A program made the position numbers and the translations under genes. Of a stretch of 64,000 nucleotides of DNA, positions 10,599 to 20,866 are shown piece by piece. The stretch is taken from assembly GCF_031085165.1 (NCBI RefSeq), contig NZ_JAVHTY010000005.1, positions 310,001 to 374,000 of the forward strand, in the 5' to 3' direction. Numbering within the stretch: position 1 is the stretch's first letter; every line of letters begins with the position of its first letter. The stretch comes from Pseudomonas sp. 102515 (GTDB taxonomy: Bacteria > Pseudomonadota > Gammaproteobacteria > Pseudomonadales > Pseudomonadaceae). Below the pieces are notes generated by a model. It was not told where the DNA came from and did not search any database. It was given only the letters and a program-made list of their open reading frames with translations.

Positions 10599-10865
10599 AT
10601 GGGTATCTTCGACTGGAAACACTGGATCGTCATCCTGCTCGTCGTGGTGATCGTCTTTGGCACCAAACGCCTCAAGCACCTCGGCTCCGATGTGGGCGAG
10701 GCCATCAAGGGCTTCCGCAAGGCCATGCACACCGACGAAGACGACAAGGCCGATCAGCCGACGCCCACCACCAGCACGGCCAACCCGAACGCTCCCCTGA
10801 ATCGTCCCCAGACCTTCGATGCCGAGCACCGCAAGGTCGAAGAGCCGGTGGTGCGCAAGGACTAA
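10599..10865 (+). CDS. tatA: Sec-independent protein translocase protein TatA
   Basis: 88 residues: N-terminal membrane helix ([23 protein letters not shown]), the FGTKRL hinge, an amphipathic helix ([19 protein letters not shown]) and a charged C-terminal tail. It polymerises to form the pore for folded twin-arginine substrates. A GAGGAAAG site lies just before the ATG. First gene of tatABC, 9 bp ahead of tatB. Confidence 0.95.
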   Translation: MGIFDWKHWIVILLVVVIVFGTKRLKHLGSDVGEAIKGFRKAMHTDEDDKADQPTPTTSTANPNAPLNRPQTFDAEHRKVEEPVVRKD

Positions 10866-10874
10866 GGCCCCGCC

Positions 10875-11228
10875 ATGTTCGGAATCAGCTTTCCCGAAAT
10901 GATGCTGGTGGGGTTCGTCGCCCTGCTGGTGCTGGGTCCGGAACGCCTGCCGGGTGCCGCACGCACCGCGGGCCTGTGGATCGGTCGCTTGAGGCGCAGC
11001 TTCAACAGCATCCGCCAGGAAGTGGAGCGCGAGATTGGCGCTGACGAAATTCGCCAGCAACTGCGCAACGAGCATATCCTGTCCATGGAGCAGCGCGACA
11101 ACCGGCCCAAGCCTGCCGCTTCCAGCCCGGAAGTCCAGACGCCGCCCACCGCCGCTCCACCCATGCCCCAGGACGTGGTTGCCGAACGCCCGCAGGATCC
11201 GCCCCAGACGCCGCCAAGAGCACCATGA
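10875..11228 (+). CDS. tatB: Sec-independent protein translocase protein TatB
   Basis: 117 residues. The N-terminal [25 protein letters not shown] helix with the conserved LGPERLP hinge distinguishes TatB from TatA. A longer amphipathic helix and a Pro-rich tail follow. With TatC it forms the receptor for twin-arginine signal peptides. Its stop overlaps the tatC start by 4 bp (ATGA). Confidence 0.95.
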   Translation: MFGISFPEMMLVGFVALLVLGPERLPGAARTAGLWIGRLRRSFNSIRQEVEREIGADEIRQQLRNEHILSMEQRDNRPKPAASSPEVQTPPTAAPPMPQDVVAERPQDPPQTPPRAP

Positions 11229-12022
11229 GCGACAAGCCTTCCGAACACGATGACCAGGAAATGCCCCTGGTCTCGCACCTGACCGAATTGCGCACCCGCA
11301 TCCTCAGGTGCGTGCTGGCGACCTTTCTGATCTTCCTCGGGCTGTTCTACTTCGCCCAGAAGATCTATGCCTTCGCCTCCGAGCCGATCCGCCGCGTCCT
11401 CCCTGAAGGCGCGACCATGATCTCCACGGACGTCACCTCGCCGTTCCTGGCGCCCTTCAAGCTGACCCTGGTGGTGTCGCTGTTCATCGCCATGCCGGTG
11501 ATCCTGCACCAGGTCTGGGGGTTCGTGGCGCCCGGGCTCTATCGTCACGAGAAGAAGGTCGCCATCCCGCTGCTGATCTCCAGCATCGTGCTGTTCTATG
11601 CCGGCATGGCCTTCGCCTACTTCCTGGTATTCCCGATCATCTTCCACTTCTTCAGCAGCATCACGCCGGAAGGCGCCATGATGATGCCGGACCTGAACGC
11701 CTATCTGGATTTCATCCTGACGCTGTTCTTCGCCTTCGGCGTAGCCTTCGAGATTCCCGTGGCCACCGTGTTGCTGATCTGGATCGGCGTGGTCGACGTC
11801 GCCTACCTGAAGAAGATCCGTCCCTACGTCATCATCGGCTGCTTCGTGGTCGGCATGATCCTGACGCCGCCGGACGTCTTCTCCCAGACCATGCTGGCCG
11901 TGCCCATGTGGCTGCTGTTCGAGATCGGCCTGCTGTTCGGTCGCTTCGTGCAGAAGCGCGAGCGCCCGCTCAGCGACGAAGACGCCAGTCCCGACGCCCA
12001 GCCGCCCGCCGAACGCCCGTGA
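11225..12022 (+). CDS. tatC: Sec-independent protein translocase protein TatC
   Basis: 265-residue polytopic membrane protein with six predicted helices. The N-terminal [14 protein letters not shown] motif, which contacts the signal peptide, and the FxxFGxxFEIP segment ([12 protein letters not shown]) are canonical. The C-terminal tail is charged and cytoplasmic. The 4-bp overlap with tatB and the GTGA overlap with rsmE indicate one transcript. Confidence 0.96.
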   Translation: MSDKPSEHDDQEMPLVSHLTELRTRILRCVLATFLIFLGLFYFAQKIYAFASEPIRRVLPEGATMISTDVTSPFLAPFKLTLVVSLFIAMPVILHQVWGFVAPGLYRHEKKVAIPLLISSIVLFYAGMAFAYFLVFPIIFHFFSSITPEGAMMMPDLNAYLDFILTLFFAFGVAFEIPVATVLLIWIGVVDVAYLKKIRPYVIIGCFVVGMILTPPDVFSQTMLAVPMWLLFEIGLLFGRFVQKRERPLSDEDASPDAQPPAERP

Positions 12023-12729
12023 ATCTGATCCTGCTCGAAGCGGCCGACTTCACGGCCGCTGACCGGGTCGTGCTGCGCGATCCGCGCCGTCTCGCCCATC
12101 TGCGCGAGGTGCATCAGGCGGCTGCGGGCGACCGGATGCGCGTCGGCCTGCTGAATGGCCTGATGGGTACCGGCCACATCGAGGCCCTCGATGCCGGTCA
12201 GGCCTGCCTGAACGTCACCCTCGATCAGCCGCCACCGGCCAAGCTGCCGCTCACCCTGCTGCTGGCCCTGCCCCGCCCCAAGATGCTGCGCCGGGTGCTG
12301 CAGACCGTCTCCGCCATGGGCGTCGCGCGGCTGGTGCTGCTCAACAGCTATCGCGTGGAAAAGAGCTTCTGGCAGACCCCGTTCCTGGCGCCCGAGGCCA
12401 TCGACGAACAACTGCGTCTGGGTCTGGAACAGGCCCGGGACACGGTGCTGCCGGAGGTATTGATCGAAAAGAGATTCAAGCCCTTCGTCGAGGATCGCCT
12501 GCCCGCACTCGCCGCCGGCACCCGTGGCCTGGTCGGGCATCCGGGCAGCTATCCCGCCTGCCCTCGTGCCCTCGACGAGCCCGTGACGCTGGCGATCGGT
12601 CCCGAGGGTGGCTGGATACCCTACGAGGTCGAGAAGCTACAGGAAGCGGGCCTGGCGCCCGTGCAGCTCGGTGAACGCATCCTGCGCGTCGAGAATGCCG
12701 TGCCCGCTCTCCTCGCCCGCCTGTTCTAG
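12019..12729 (+). CDS. rsmE: 16S rRNA (uracil-1498-N3)-methyltransferase RsmE
   Basis: 236-residue SPOUT-class methyltransferase with an N-terminal PUA-like domain and the C-terminal knot. The knot is marked by LLLALPRPKMLRRVLQTVSAMGV and the SAM-binding IGPEGGWIPYEVE, then LGERILRVENAVPALLA. The start is a GTG overlapping the tatC stop (GTGA, 12019-12022); the longer upstream frame runs through tatC and is rejected. A strong bidirectional terminator follows 12 bp after the stop. Confidence 0.95.
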   Translation: MNLILLEAADFTAADRVVLRDPRRLAHLREVHQAAAGDRMRVGLLNGLMGTGHIEALDAGQACLNVTLDQPPPAKLPLTLLLALPRPKMLRRVLQTVSAMGVARLVLLNSYRVEKSFWQTPFLAPEAIDEQLRLGLEQARDTVLPEVLIEKRFKPFVEDRLPALAAGTRGLVGHPGSYPACPRALDEPVTLAIGPEGGWIPYEVEKLQEAGLAPVQLGERILRVENAVPALLARLF

Positions 12730-12740
12730 CCTGATCACGG

Positions 12741-12787
12741 CCAAGAAAAAGCCCCGGCGTCTTGCGACACCGGGGCTTTTTCTTGGG
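12741..12787. terminator. Bidirectional intrinsic terminator between rsmE and opgH
   Basis: Arms AAGAAAAAGCCCCGG and CCGGGGCTTTTTCTT form a near-perfect hairpin around a short loop, with A and T tracts on both sides. It serves rsmE on the plus strand and opgH on the minus strand. Confidence 0.93.
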
Positions 12788-12792
12788 CGGAG

Positions 12793-12809
12793 CGCCTCCT
12801 CAGGAGGCG
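12793..12809 (-). other. Stop-codon-centred hairpin at the opgH end
   Basis: On the minus strand CGCCTCC - TGA - GGAGGCG places the opgH stop codon exactly in a 3-base loop of a 7-bp stem. The bidirectional terminator lies just beyond. This is one of four such arrangements in the window. Confidence 0.6.
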
Positions 12810-15397
12810 GGCCGCGAGGTCATGTTGGCCGGACTGGCCGCGGCATCCGCGGCCGAATCGCTGTGGGAGCGCGGCCGCAGAGTAGCATAGGCCTCCCGCC
12901 AGTTGCGGTGCTCTTCGGCCTTCCAGACCTGCAGATGCAGTTGCGCCATGCCATCCGGATCGCTGAGCAGACGCCATTGGTCGTCGCCCTTGGTCTTTTC
13001 CGGACCGGCGGCCAGTACCCGCGCCACTCGCTCTTCGCGCAGCCGGCGGGCCGCCTCCACCACCTTGCCGTGGCGACCGCGGGCCATGCCGATGGCCAGG
13101 GCATTGAGCACCGGATCGACGGTGGCGCGCAGGAAGCCCTTGGTCAGGGCGTTGCGGTTGTTCAGGTGCAGGTACTCGTCGGTCGCCACCAGCTCGCGCG
13201 GCGGTGCGTACTCTTCCGGGATCAGGAACAGATGATGGCGGCGACTGCCCAGGCCCAGGTTGGTCCGACTGGAGATCACCGACACCGGCGCCGACAGGAT
13301 CAGCGACACCACGATGGGCGACAGCCACCAGAGGAAGCGCGGGTCCAGCCAGGCCACGCCGGCGGTCCAGATCAGGCCGAGCAGCATCTGCGAGCCATGG
13401 CGGCGGAAGGCCTCGCTCCAGGGCGTGTCGTTGTCGTCACGCTGGGGCGAATTCCACTGCACCGACCAGCCGAGAAAGGCGGCCGTCACGAACACCGTGT
13501 GGAAAAGCATCCGCACCGGCGCCAGCAGCACTGAGAAGAGCATCTCCAGCATCATGGAGAGGAACAGCCGCAGCCCACCGCCGAATTCCTTCGCACCCTT
13601 GGCGATGATCAGCACCACGCTGAGCAGCTTGGGCAGGAACAGCAGGATCAGGGTGGTGGAGAACAGCGCGATGGCCTGCTCCGGATGCCACTGGGGCCAG
13701 ACCGGGAACAGCTGCCGGGGCTGGAAGAAGTACTGGGGTTCCAGCAACTTGTGGATCGCCAGCAGCGCCGTGGACAGCACCAAGAAGAGGAACCACAGCG
13801 GCGCCGAGAGGTAGGACATCACCCCGGTTAGGAACACCGCGCGGTGTACCGGGTGCATGCCCTTGACCAGGAACAGCCGGAAGTTCATCAGGTTGCCATG
13901 GCACCAGCGGCGGTCACGCTTGAGTTCGTCCAGCAGGTTGGGCGGCAGTTCTTCATAGCTGCCCGGCAAGTCATAGGCGATCCAGACGCCCCAGCCGGAA
14001 CGCCGCATCAGTGCCGCTTCGACGAAGTCGTGGGAGAGGATGGCGCCGGCGAACGAGCCCGTGCCTGGCAGCGGGGCCAGGGCGCAGTGATCAATGAACG
14101 GCTTGACCCGGATGATGGCGTTGTGGCCCCAATAGTGGGATTCACCCAGCTGCCAGAAGTGCAGGCCGGCGGTGAACAGCGGTCCGTACACCCGGGTGGC
14201 GAACTGTTGCAGACGCGCGTAAAGGGTATCCATGCCGGACGCCTTGGGCGCGGTCTGGATGATGCCGGCACGGGGATTGGCCTCCATCAGCCGGACCAGA
14301 CTGGCCAGGCATTCGCCACTCATCACGCTGTCGGCGTCGAGCACCACCATGTACTTGTACTGGCTGCCCCAGCGACGGCAGAAGTCGTCGATGTTGCCGC
14401 TCTTGCGCTTCACTCGACGACGGCGGCGGCGATAGAAGATGTGGCCGAAGCCACCGACCTCGCGGCACAGCTCCAGCCAGGCCTTCTCTTCGGCCACGCA
14501 TTTGTCGGGATCGTTGCTGTCGCTGAGGATGAAGAAGTCGAAGTGTTCCAGCTCGCCGCTGGCGCGGACCGACTCGTAGGTGGCTCTCAGACCGGCGAAC
14601 ACCCGCGGCACGTCTTCGTTGGCGATGGGCATCACCAGGGCGGTACGCGACTGGGGATCGATCGGCTCGGTGCCGGTGGAGCTGGCCGAGATGCTGTACT
14701 TGTCACGCCCGCTGAGCAGTTGCCAGAAGCCCATCAGGGCAGTCCAGAAACCGGCGGACACCCAGCAGAACAGCAGGGCGAAGAGCAGCAGGATGCTGGT
14801 CTGCACCACATAGGGCAGTACCTGGCGGATGGACTCGCCCCAGCCCTGACGGTAGACCTCGCTGAGATCGACCAGCGCCCAGCCCTGATAGGGCAGCACG
14901 GCCTTCATGTACCAGGTGGCGATGCCGGTCTGCACCAGCATCAGGATCAGCAGGACGAAGCGCCGGAAGGAACCCACCTTGCGCCAGTGCGCATGGGCAT
15001 CGGCTTCGGGATCGGGTTGCCAGCGGCTGTGATCCTTGCGACCGAGCAGACGCTTCCAGCTCCGCGCTACCGGATTGGTGCGCCAGGGATCGGGCACCAT
15101 CATGGAGCGGGTCATGGGCGGGGTGGCCTTGATGAAGACGCGCCCCTGGGCATCGCTGCCCAGCAGCTCGCCGTCGTTCAGCGTCTCGTCCCAACCGGCG
15201 GCCAGGCGCGCTTCGGTGGAGGCGATCACCGCGTCGGCGCCCTGGGCGCCCTCGCCGCGGGCACCGGCCAGTTGCCGGTGCAGCGACTCGACGTCGGCCG
15301 TCTGGTCCAGCGCCTGCCGCTGCCCGACGGGCAACGGCAGGTGTTCGAGGTAGTCGCCGGTGGCGGCGACCGAGGTATCGTGGGTGGTGTTATTCAT
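12800..15397 (-). CDS. opgH: Glucans biosynthesis glucosyltransferase H
   Basis: 865-residue inner-membrane glycosyltransferase family 2 enzyme that makes the beta-1,2-glucan backbone of osmoregulated periplasmic glucans from UDP-glucose. Two N-terminal membrane helices precede the catalytic domain, which has [10 protein letters not shown] and the [13 protein letters not shown] (QxxRW-like) motif. Several C-terminal membrane helices follow. The ATG at 15397 (MNNTTHDT) overlaps the opgG stop by 8 bp; an upstream in-frame start would lie deeper in opgG. It forms an operon with opgG, the usual pair. Confidence 0.95.
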   Translation of the reverse strand: MNNTTHDTSVAATGDYLEHLPLPVGQRQALDQTADVESLHRQLAGARGEGAQGADAVIASTEARLAAGWDETLNDGELLGSDAQGRVFIKATPPMTRSMMVPDPWRTNPVARSWKRLLGRKDHSRWQPDPEADAHAHWRKVGSFRRFVLLILMLVQTGIATWYMKAVLPYQGWALVDLSEVYRQGWGESIRQVLPYVVQTSILLLFALLFCWVSAGFWTALMGFWQLLSGRDKYSISASSTGTEPIDPQSRTALVMPIANEDVPRVFAGLRATYESVRASGELEHFDFFILSDSNDPDKCVAEEKAWLELCREVGGFGHIFYRRRRRRVKRKSGNIDDFCRRWGSQYKYMVVLDADSVMSGECLASLVRLMEANPRAGIIQTAPKASGMDTLYARLQQFATRVYGPLFTAGLHFWQLGESHYWGHNAIIRVKPFIDHCALAPLPGTGSFAGAILSHDFVEAALMRRSGWGVWIAYDLPGSYEELPPNLLDELKRDRRWCHGNLMNFRLFLVKGMHPVHRAVFLTGVMSYLSAPLWFLFLVLSTALLAIHKLLEPQYFFQPRQLFPVWPQWHPEQAIALFSTTLILLFLPKLLSVVLIIAKGAKEFGGGLRLFLSMMLEMLFSVLLAPVRMLFHTVFVTAAFLGWSVQWNSPQRDDNDTPWSEAFRRHGSQMLLGLIWTAGVAWLDPRFLWWLSPIVVSLILSAPVSVISSRTNLGLGSRRHHLFLIPEEYAPPRELVATDEYLHLNNRNALTKGFLRATVDPVLNALAIGMARGRHGKVVEAARRLREERVARVLAAGPEKTKGDDQWRLLSDPDGMAQLHLQVWKAEEHRNWREAYATLRPRSHSDSAADAAASPANMTSRPAS

Positions 15398-16955
15398 TGG
15401 CAGGTAGCTGGTAAGTCCAGGTTTCGCTGAGCGGTTTGTCACCCTGGGCGAGGTTGGCGCGCATTTCCACCGGCTTGGTCTGATCCTTGACCTTGAGTCT
15501 CAGGGTCAGGCGATAGCCCTTGGTAACCGGGTTGTAGCGCACAGAGTTCTCGACCAGTTCACCATTGGCGTCCAGGCTGACCTGGGAGCCGACCTGCGAA
15601 TCCTCGGGCAGATCGTCGAGATTCGGCCCTTCGAAATCGATGATGTAGGCCAGGCTGCCATCGGTCTGACGGACCAGGTTGGACTGGCGCACGTCGCCGG
15701 TGGACAGGCGGGTCTGGGAGACCCAGGCCAGGTCCTTGGTGTGCAGGTTGGGTTCGTCGGTGGTGAAGTGCAGGCGATAGCTGACGTCGATCGGCTGGCC
15801 CTTCTCCGGCAGGGTGTCCGGCGTCCAGAAGGCCACGATGTTGTCGTTGGTCTCGTCCGGCGTGGGGATTTCCACCAGCTCGACATGACCCTTGCCCCAG
15901 TCGCCCTTGGGCTCGACCCAGCCACTGGGACGCTTGTCGTAGCGCTCGTCGAGGTCCTGGTACTTGTAGAACTCGTGGCCGCGCTGCAGCAGACCGAAGC
16001 CCCGCGGGTTCTCGATGGTGTAGGTGCTGACCGAGAGGCGACGCGGGTTGTTCAGCGGACGCCACAGCCACTCGCCGTTGCCGGCGTGGATGGCCAGGCC
16101 GTTGGAATCGTGCAGGGCCGGCCGGTAGTTGACCTGGGGGCTCGGCTGGTTGGGGCCGAACAGGTACATGCTGGTCAGCGGGGCGATGCCGAGCTTGTTG
16201 ACGTTGTCGCGCAGGAACACCTTGGCTTCGACGTCGACGGTGCTGTCCTTGCCGGGGGTCAGCACGAAGCGATAGGCACCGGTGGCCCGGGGCGAATCGA
16301 GCAGTGCGTAGATCACCAGGTTGCGGCGATCCGACTGGGGCTGTTCGACCCAGAACTCGGTGAAGCGCGGGAATTCCTCGCCGGACGGCAGCGCGGTGTC
16401 GATGGCCAGGCCGCGGGCGGACAGGCCATAGACCTGGTTCTTGCCGATCACGCGGAAATAGCTGGCGCCGAGCATGGTCATCAGCTCGTCATGCTTGTCC
16501 GCCTTGTTCAGCGGATAGAGCACCTTGAATCCGGCGAAGCCGAGATCCTTGAGCTGGGCCTGGTCGATCTGCAGGTTGCCGAAGTTGAACATCGAAGGAT
16601 CGTATTTGATCTCTTCGACGTTGTTGGCGGTGACCTCGTTGATCTTCACCGGCACGCTGTAGTGCATGCCCTCGTGATAGAAATTCAGCCGGAAGGGCGT
16701 CTTGGCATCCTTCCAATAGGCCTTGTCCTGATTGAAGGTGATCTGCTGATAGTCGGCATACTTCATGCCGCTGAAGGATGCGGGCAGGTTGCTCTTGGGC
16801 GCGACGAATTTCTGGCCGGAGAGTTCTTTGGCCTTGGCGGCCACGTCGTCCAGGCTGAAGGCCAGGGCCTGGGCACTGAACAGACCCAGTGCGACGGAGA
16901 GCCCGATCAGGGCGAAGCCCTGCTTGCCCGGCTTAACTTTGGAATGAGATAACAC
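15390..16955 (-). CDS. opgG: Glucans biosynthesis protein G (periplasmic)
   Basis: 521-residue periplasmic protein needed for branching or release of osmoregulated periplasmic glucans. A signal peptide ([20 protein letters not shown]) is cleaved near AFSLDDV. The conserved body includes [33 protein letters not shown] and [20 protein letters not shown]. The start is a GTG at 16955 with AGGAGG (complement of 16960-16965) 4 bases upstream; the frame is open farther, but only this site gives a proper Sec signal. First gene of opgGH. The 168-bp gap upstream holds the promoter region. Confidence 0.94.
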   Translation of the reverse strand: MLSHSKVKPGKQGFALIGLSVALGLFSAQALAFSLDDVAAKAKELSGQKFVAPKSNLPASFSGMKYADYQQITFNQDKAYWKDAKTPFRLNFYHEGMHYSVPVKINEVTANNVEEIKYDPSMFNFGNLQIDQAQLKDLGFAGFKVLYPLNKADKHDELMTMLGASYFRVIGKNQVYGLSARGLAIDTALPSGEEFPRFTEFWVEQPQSDRRNLVIYALLDSPRATGAYRFVLTPGKDSTVDVEAKVFLRDNVNKLGIAPLTSMYLFGPNQPSPQVNYRPALHDSNGLAIHAGNGEWLWRPLNNPRRLSVSTYTIENPRGFGLLQRGHEFYKYQDLDERYDKRPSGWVEPKGDWGKGHVELVEIPTPDETNDNIVAFWTPDTLPEKGQPIDVSYRLHFTTDEPNLHTKDLAWVSQTRLSTGDVRQSNLVRQTDGSLAYIIDFEGPNLDDLPEDSQVGSQVSLDANGELVENSVRYNPVTKGYRLTLRLKVKDQTKPVEMRANLAQGDKPLSETWTYQLPANE

Positions 16956-17123
16956 GCAGCCTCCTAAATCAGCGTACGAATACGTTTGGCGACGGGTAGT
17001 CACGAAACGGATAGGCAGTGGTCCGACTCCCCCGGGGGGCAATGATTCCCCGGTTGGACGACCGTTCAAACTCGAACTGCGCAATCATAGACACTTGGCA
17101 GGGCGCTGTAAGGGGCGCCCTCA

Positions 17124-17561
17124 CTAAATCGACAATAAAAATGTCACCGGTCCGTCGTTGACCAGGGAAACCTGCATGTCGGCGCCGAAACGACCGGTCC
17201 GGACCTCGGGCTGGAGGTCACGGGCCAGGCTCACCAGGTGACCGAACAGCCGTTCGCCCTGGGCCGGTGGCGCGGCGGTGGAAAAGCTCGGCCGTCGCCC
17301 GCTGCGGGTATCGGCGGCCAGAGTGAACTGGGAGACCAGCAGCAGACCGCCGCCGACATCCTGCAGGGACAGATTCATGCGCTGTTCGCCGTCGGCGAAT
17401 ACCCGGTACTCCAGCAGCCGCTTGAGCATGCGGCCACAGGCCGCTTCGTCATCCCCGGGCTCGATGCCGACGAAGACCAGCAGACCCGGACCTATGGCGC
17501 CGACCGTCTCTCCCTCCACCTCGACGCTGGCGCGGATGACCCTTTGCAGCAGCGCCTTCAC
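17124..17561 (-). CDS. dtd: D-aminoacyl-tRNA deacylase
   Basis: 145 residues. Removes D-amino acids (and Gly from tRNA-Ala) from mischarged t[21 protein letters not shown] is the typical N-terminus. The active-site [17 protein letters not shown] and the C-terminal cross-subunit G-P motif (VNDGPVTF) are present. The start is GTG at 17561, overlapping the pip stop by 4 bp (GTGA). The same frame runs open through pip to 18800, which is a high-GC artefact and not a fusion. Confidence 0.94.
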   Translation of the reverse strand: MKALLQRVIRASVEVEGETVGAIGPGLLVFVGIEPGDDEAACGRMLKRLLEYRVFADGEQRMNLSLQDVGGGLLLVSQFTLAADTRSGRRPSFSTAAPPAQGERLFGHLVSLARDLQPEVRTGRFGADMQVSLVNDGPVTFLLSI

Positions 17562-18523
17562 TCGGCCTCCTGAGGCAGATCGAGCAACTGACGGGCGACC
17601 TGGTCGGTCGCCCGCACCAGGGCGTCGCAGATACCGGGCTCGCTGGCCGCATGACCGGCGTCGCGGATGATCTGCAATTCGCTGCCCGGCCAGGCATGGT
17701 GCAGGGCCCAGGCATTGTCCAGGGGGCACACCATGTCGTAGCGGCCGTGCACGATCACCGCCGGGATATGGGCGATCCTGGGCATGTCGCGCAAGAGCTG
17801 GTCGGGTTCGAGAAAGGCGTCGTTGATGAAGTAGTGGCACTCGATGCGGGCGATGGCCAGGGCATGCTCGCTGAATTTTTCCAGCACGTCGGGATTGGGT
17901 CTCAGGGTCACCGTACGGCCCTCCCAACAGGACCAGGCGCGGGCGGCGGACATCTGCGCCAGTTCGTCCGGGCCGGTCAGGCGGCGATAGTAGGCCTGGA
18001 TGAGATTGCCGCGTTCTTCCTCGGCGATGGGATGCAGATAGTCCTGCCAGAAGTCGGGAAAGAGCCGGCTCGCGCCTTCCTGGTAGAACCAGTGCAGATC
18101 CACCGGGCGGCAGAGAAAGATGCCGCGCAGGACCATGGCCTTGACCCGCTCGGGATGGCGCTGGGCATAGGCCAGGGCCAGGGTGGAGCCCCAGGAGCCG
18201 CCAAACAGCACCCATTGCTCGATGCCCAGGTGCTCGCGCAGGCGCTCGATGTCCTCGACCAGGTGCCAGGTGGTGTTGTTCTCCAGGCTGGCATAGGGGG
18301 TGGAGCGCCCGCAGCCGCGCTGATCGAAGGTGACGATGCGATAGAGGTTGGGATCGAAGAAGCGCCGGCTCAGGCGATCGCATCCGGAGCCGGGCCCGCC
18401 ATGGATGAACAGCACCGGCAGACCGTCGGGCGAGCCACTCTCGTCGGCATAGAGCACATGGGGGGCTTCGACGGCCAGCTCGTGGCGGGCGTAAGGCTTG
18501 ATTTCCGGGTACAGATTCAGCAT
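17558..18523 (-). CDS. pip: Proline iminopeptidase
   Basis: 321-residue alpha/beta hydrolase that removes N-terminal proline. The oxyanion segment [10 protein letters not shown], nucleophile elbow [13 protein letters not shown] (Ser about 113), acid in [10 protein letters not shown] and catalytic His in DAGHAASEP give a complete triad. Length and motifs match the family (peptidase S33). It is co-transcribed with dtd through a GTGA overlap and divergent from the hydrolase gene at 18655. Confidence 0.94.
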   Translation of the reverse strand: MLNLYPEIKPYARHELAVEAPHVLYADESGSPDGLPVLFIHGGPGSGCDRLSRRFFDPNLYRIVTFDQRGCGRSTPYASLENNTTWHLVEDIERLREHLGIEQWVLFGGSWGSTLALAYAQRHPERVKAMVLRGIFLCRPVDLHWFYQEGASRLFPDFWQDYLHPIAEEERGNLIQAYYRRLTGPDELAQMSAARAWSCWEGRTVTLRPNPDVLEKFSEHALAIARIECHYFINDAFLEPDQLLRDMPRIAHIPAVIVHGRYDMVCPLDNAWALHHAWPGSELQIIRDAGHAASEPGICDALVRATDQVARQLLDLPQEAE

Positions 18524-18654
18524 GTCGCGCTCCGCGGGGCAGGGTCGGCCCCTTCATCATAGACCTGCACCTTACCGGGTTTCCACGCTGCCCGGGCTTG
18601 CCTCGCGTCCAGCGGCACCGGCACCATCGACAGCCCGTCGCCCAGGAGATCGCC

Positions 18655-19458
18655 ATGTCCCATGCCAAGCTGCAGTTGCTGCTGATCGATCCGCAAAACG
18701 ATTTCTGCGACCTGCCGGGCGCGGCCCTGCCGGTACCCGGTGCGGTGGCCGGACTGCAGCGGGTCGCCGCCCTGATCGAGCGCCTGGGTGCCCGGCTCAC
18801 CGGGGTCCGGGTGACCCTGGATTCCCATCAGCCGCTGCACATCGCCCATCCGCACGGCTGGCAGGATGCCCAGGGCCAGCCGCCGGCGCCCTTTACCCAG
18901 ATCAGCGCGGACGACGTGGCCAGCGGTCGCTGGCAGACCCGCGATCCGGCTGAGCGCGCCCGCGCGCTGGCTTATGTGCAAGCCCTGGAAGCCGGTGGTC
19001 GCTATCGCCTGGTGATCTGGCCGGAGCATTGCCTGGTAGGTGGCTGGGGCCATGGTGTACAGCAGGATGTCCACCAGGCGCTCAATGCCTGGGGACGGCA
19101 GCAGGGACGCCTGGTGGAATTCATCGCCAAGGGCGGCAATCCCCACACCGAACATTATTCGGCGCTGCGCGCCGAGGTCCTGGATCCGGCGGACCCGGGT
19201 ACCGCGGTGGACACCGGACTGATCGCCCGGTTGCAGTCCGCCGACACCCTGCTGGCGGCGGGCGAGGCGCTGTCACACTGCGTAGCCAGTACCCTGCGCG
19301 ATCTGCTGGAATACTGGCCGCGGGAACGGCGGCAGGACCTGGTGCTGCTCACCGACTGCAGTCATTCGGTACCGGGCTTCGAAGCCCAGGGCGAGGCGTT
19401 CCTGGCCGAGATGCGTACGGCAGGCATCCGCCTGGCGACCTCGACGGACGGGTTCTAG
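18655..19458 (+). CDS. Isochorismatase-fold cysteine hydrolase (nicotinamidase-like)
   Basis: 267 residues. Catalytic triad positions of the family are visible: Asp in [10 protein letters not shown] (about 12), Lys in [13 protein letters not shown] (about 158) and Cys in [11 protein letters not shown] (about 205). The [14 protein letters not shown] segment resembles the metal-binding part of nicotinamidases. It is longer than PncA, with an insertion between residues 60 and 120, so the substrate is uncertain; nicotinamide or another amide is possible. AGGAG at 18643 supports the ATG at 18655. It ends in a hairpin that encloses the stop codon. Confidence 0.78.
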   Translation: MSHAKLQLLLIDPQNDFCDLPGAALPVPGAVAGLQRVAALIERLGARLTGVRVTLDSHQPLHIAHPHGWQDAQGQPPAPFTQISADDVASGRWQTRDPAERARALAYVQALEAGGRYRLVIWPEHCLVGGWGHGVQQDVHQALNAWGRQQGRLVEFIAKGGNPHTEHYSALRAEVLDPADPGTAVDTGLIARLQSADTLLAAGEALSHCVASTLRDLLEYWPRERRQDLVLLTDCSHSVPGFEAQGEAFLAEMRTAGIRLATSTDGF

Positions 19459-19468
19459 CCCGTCCGTC
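19443..19468 (+). other. Stop-codon hairpin at the convergent hydrolase/PEBP end
   Basis: GACGGACGGG and CCCGTCCGTC form a perfect 10-bp stem around a TTCTAG loop that contains the stop codon of the upstream gene (19456-19458). No T tract follows on either strand, so it is a 3'-end stabilising structure or an atypical terminator. Confidence 0.65.
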
Positions 19469-19475
19469 CGCTGCC

Positions 19476-19970
19476 TCACTTGATCGCGTAGAGACCGGTG
19501 TAGGTCGCCGAAGCCAGCTGGTTGAGATGGATCATGAAGCGGCCGACCGCATTGGTGGCGTCCGCCGGCACCGGCAGCTGATCGACCTTGAGCGCATGCA
19601 GCTGGAAGATGTAGCGGTGCGGCTGGTCGCCCTTGGGCGGCGCCGCGCCACCGAAGCCACGGGTTCCGTAGTCGTTGATCAGTTGCAGCGCACCTGCGGG
19701 CAGGCCCGAACCATCGGCGCGACCGGCGTCTTCCGCCAGACCCTGGGTGCCGACCGGGATGTTGACCACCACCCAGTGCCAGAAACCGCTGCCGGTGGGG
19801 GCATCCGGATCGTAGACGGTCAGCGCCAGGCTCTTGGTGTCGGCCGGCAGATCGGACCACTGCAGCGCGGGCGAGATGTTCTCGCCGTGGGCGCCGAAAT
19901 CGGCCACGTCGAATTCGTGCCGCCTGGGCATGAAGCCGTTATCGGTAAAGGCGTCGGTCCAGAGTTTCAC
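19476..19970 (-). CDS. YbhB/YbcL family Raf kinase inhibitor-like (PEBP) protein
   Basis: 164 residues with both PEBP signatures: LTVYDPDAPTGSGFWHW and GFGGAAPPKGDQPHRYIF, which build the phosphate/phosphatidylethanolamine-binding pocket. There is no signal peptide, so it is likely cytoplasmic. Bacterial members are structurally known, but their physiological ligand is not. It stands 17 bp downstream of the lipocalin gene on the same strand, which may put it in the same transcript. Confidence 0.9.
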   Translation of the reverse strand: MKLWTDAFTDNGFMPRRHEFDVADFGAHGENISPALQWSDLPADTKSLALTVYDPDAPTGSGFWHWVVVNIPVGTQGLAEDAGRADGSGLPAGALQLINDYGTRGFGGAAPPKGDQPHRYIFQLHALKVDQLPVPADATNAVGRFMIHLNQLASATYTGLYAIK

Positions 19971-19987
19971 GGGGGTGCTCCTGAGGC

Positions 19988-20551
19988 CTAGGGCATATGG
20001 GCGTCGGTCTCGCGCCAGACCAGACGATTGAGGTTGTAGCCTTTCTCGCGGGCGATACGCAGCAGCTTCTCGCTCTGCGCCGCGGAGATCTCCGGCTTGC
20101 GCGCGAGCAACCAGAGGTACTTGCGATCCGGACTGCCGACCAGGGCGGTCTTGTAGTCGTCGTCGACATAGAGAATCCAGTAGGGTCCCTTGGCCACGTT
20201 GGGCAGGACGCCACTGAACCAGGTATCGAAGCGCACTTCCAGGCGATCGGTCACACCCGGCTTGATCGGGGTGGCCGTGCCCGTGGCTTCCTGGACCTTG
20301 CCGTCCAGGGTGCGGCAGCGATTGAACACGGCGACCGAGCCATCAGCCATGACGTGGTAATTGGCGTCGGATTGGGCGCACTTGCGCTGGAAGAACATCG
20401 GCAGCCGCGCCACTTCGTACCAGTGCCCCTGGTAGCGCTGCAGATCGACATTGCCGGCGGTGAGCGGCGGGACTTCACGCGGACCGCTGGCGCAGGCCGC
20501 GACCAGTCCGGCGGCACCCGCCAGCAGTAGAATCTTGGTAGAGGTTTTCAT
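19988..20551 (-). CDS. blc: Outer membrane lipoprotein, bacterial lipocalin (Blc)
   Basis: 187 residues. A lipoprotein signal peptide ends in LVAACASG (lipobox Cys about 20). The lipocalin GxW motif is RYQGHWYEVARLPMFFQ, and the second signature includes YWILYVDDDYKTALVG and YLWLLARKP. It would bind fatty acid or lysophospholipid at the outer membrane. The start at 20551 overlaps the upstream small lipoprotein gene by 4 bp. The open frame continues upstream, but only this ATG gives the lipobox. Confidence 0.92.
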   Translation of the reverse strand: MKTSTKILLLAGAAGLVAACASGPREVPPLTAGNVDLQRYQGHWYEVARLPMFFQRKCAQSDANYHVMADGSVAVFNRCRTLDGKVQEATGTATPIKPGVTDRLEVRFDTWFSGVLPNVAKGPYWILYVDDDYKTALVGSPDRKYLWLLARKPEISAAQSEKLLRIAREKGYNLNRLVWRETDAHMP

Positions 20552-20802
20552 CGCAGACCCTGCCCGGCGAACATCGCCACCTTGTCGTTGAGATACTGCA
20601 CGCTGATGAAGGAGCCGCGATCGCCCCAGGTACAGGTGGTGACGCCCAGGGCGCCCGCGCATTCCGTGGGTGCGCCCAGGATCTGCTCCACCTCGGCCTT
20701 GGTCTGGCCGGCCTTGAGCCGGGAATAGTTTTCCTGATTGACCTTGCCGCAGCCGGCCAGCACCAGACTGCCCACCAGCAACAGCGCCAAGCGCCCTTTC
20801 AT
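20548..20802 (-). CDS. Small lipoprotein, BamE/OmlA-like (DUF3862 type)
   Basis: 84 residues. Signal peptide MKGRLALLLVGSLVLAGC with a clean lipobox, then a short SmpA/BamE-like domain: LKAGQTKAEVEQILGAPTEC, TTCTWGDRGSFISVQYLNDKV. The fold is that of small envelope lipoproteins, but it is not BamE itself, which is larger. AGGAG precedes the ATG at 20802. It is translationally coupled to blc by a 4-bp overlap, suggesting joint function at the outer membrane. Confidence 0.85.
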   Translation of the reverse strand: MKGRLALLLVGSLVLAGCGKVNQENYSRLKAGQTKAEVEQILGAPTECAGALGVTTCTWGDRGSFISVQYLNDKVAMFAGQGLR

Positions 20803-20866
20803 ACCTCTGCTCCTCCATCCTGACGGCAAGGCTATAGAGCCCGCCCGGCCGCCAGGGTTCGCTTCG

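Noticed and set aside
17124-18800. Apparent 558-residue fusion upstream of dtd
   Set aside because: The extra N-terminal 412 residues are an out-of-frame reading of pip; dtd has its own GTG start overlapping the pip stop.
19988-20818. Apparent N-terminal extension of the lipocalin
   Set aside because: It is the small lipoprotein gene read in another frame; only the ATG at 20551 gives a signal peptide and lipobox.
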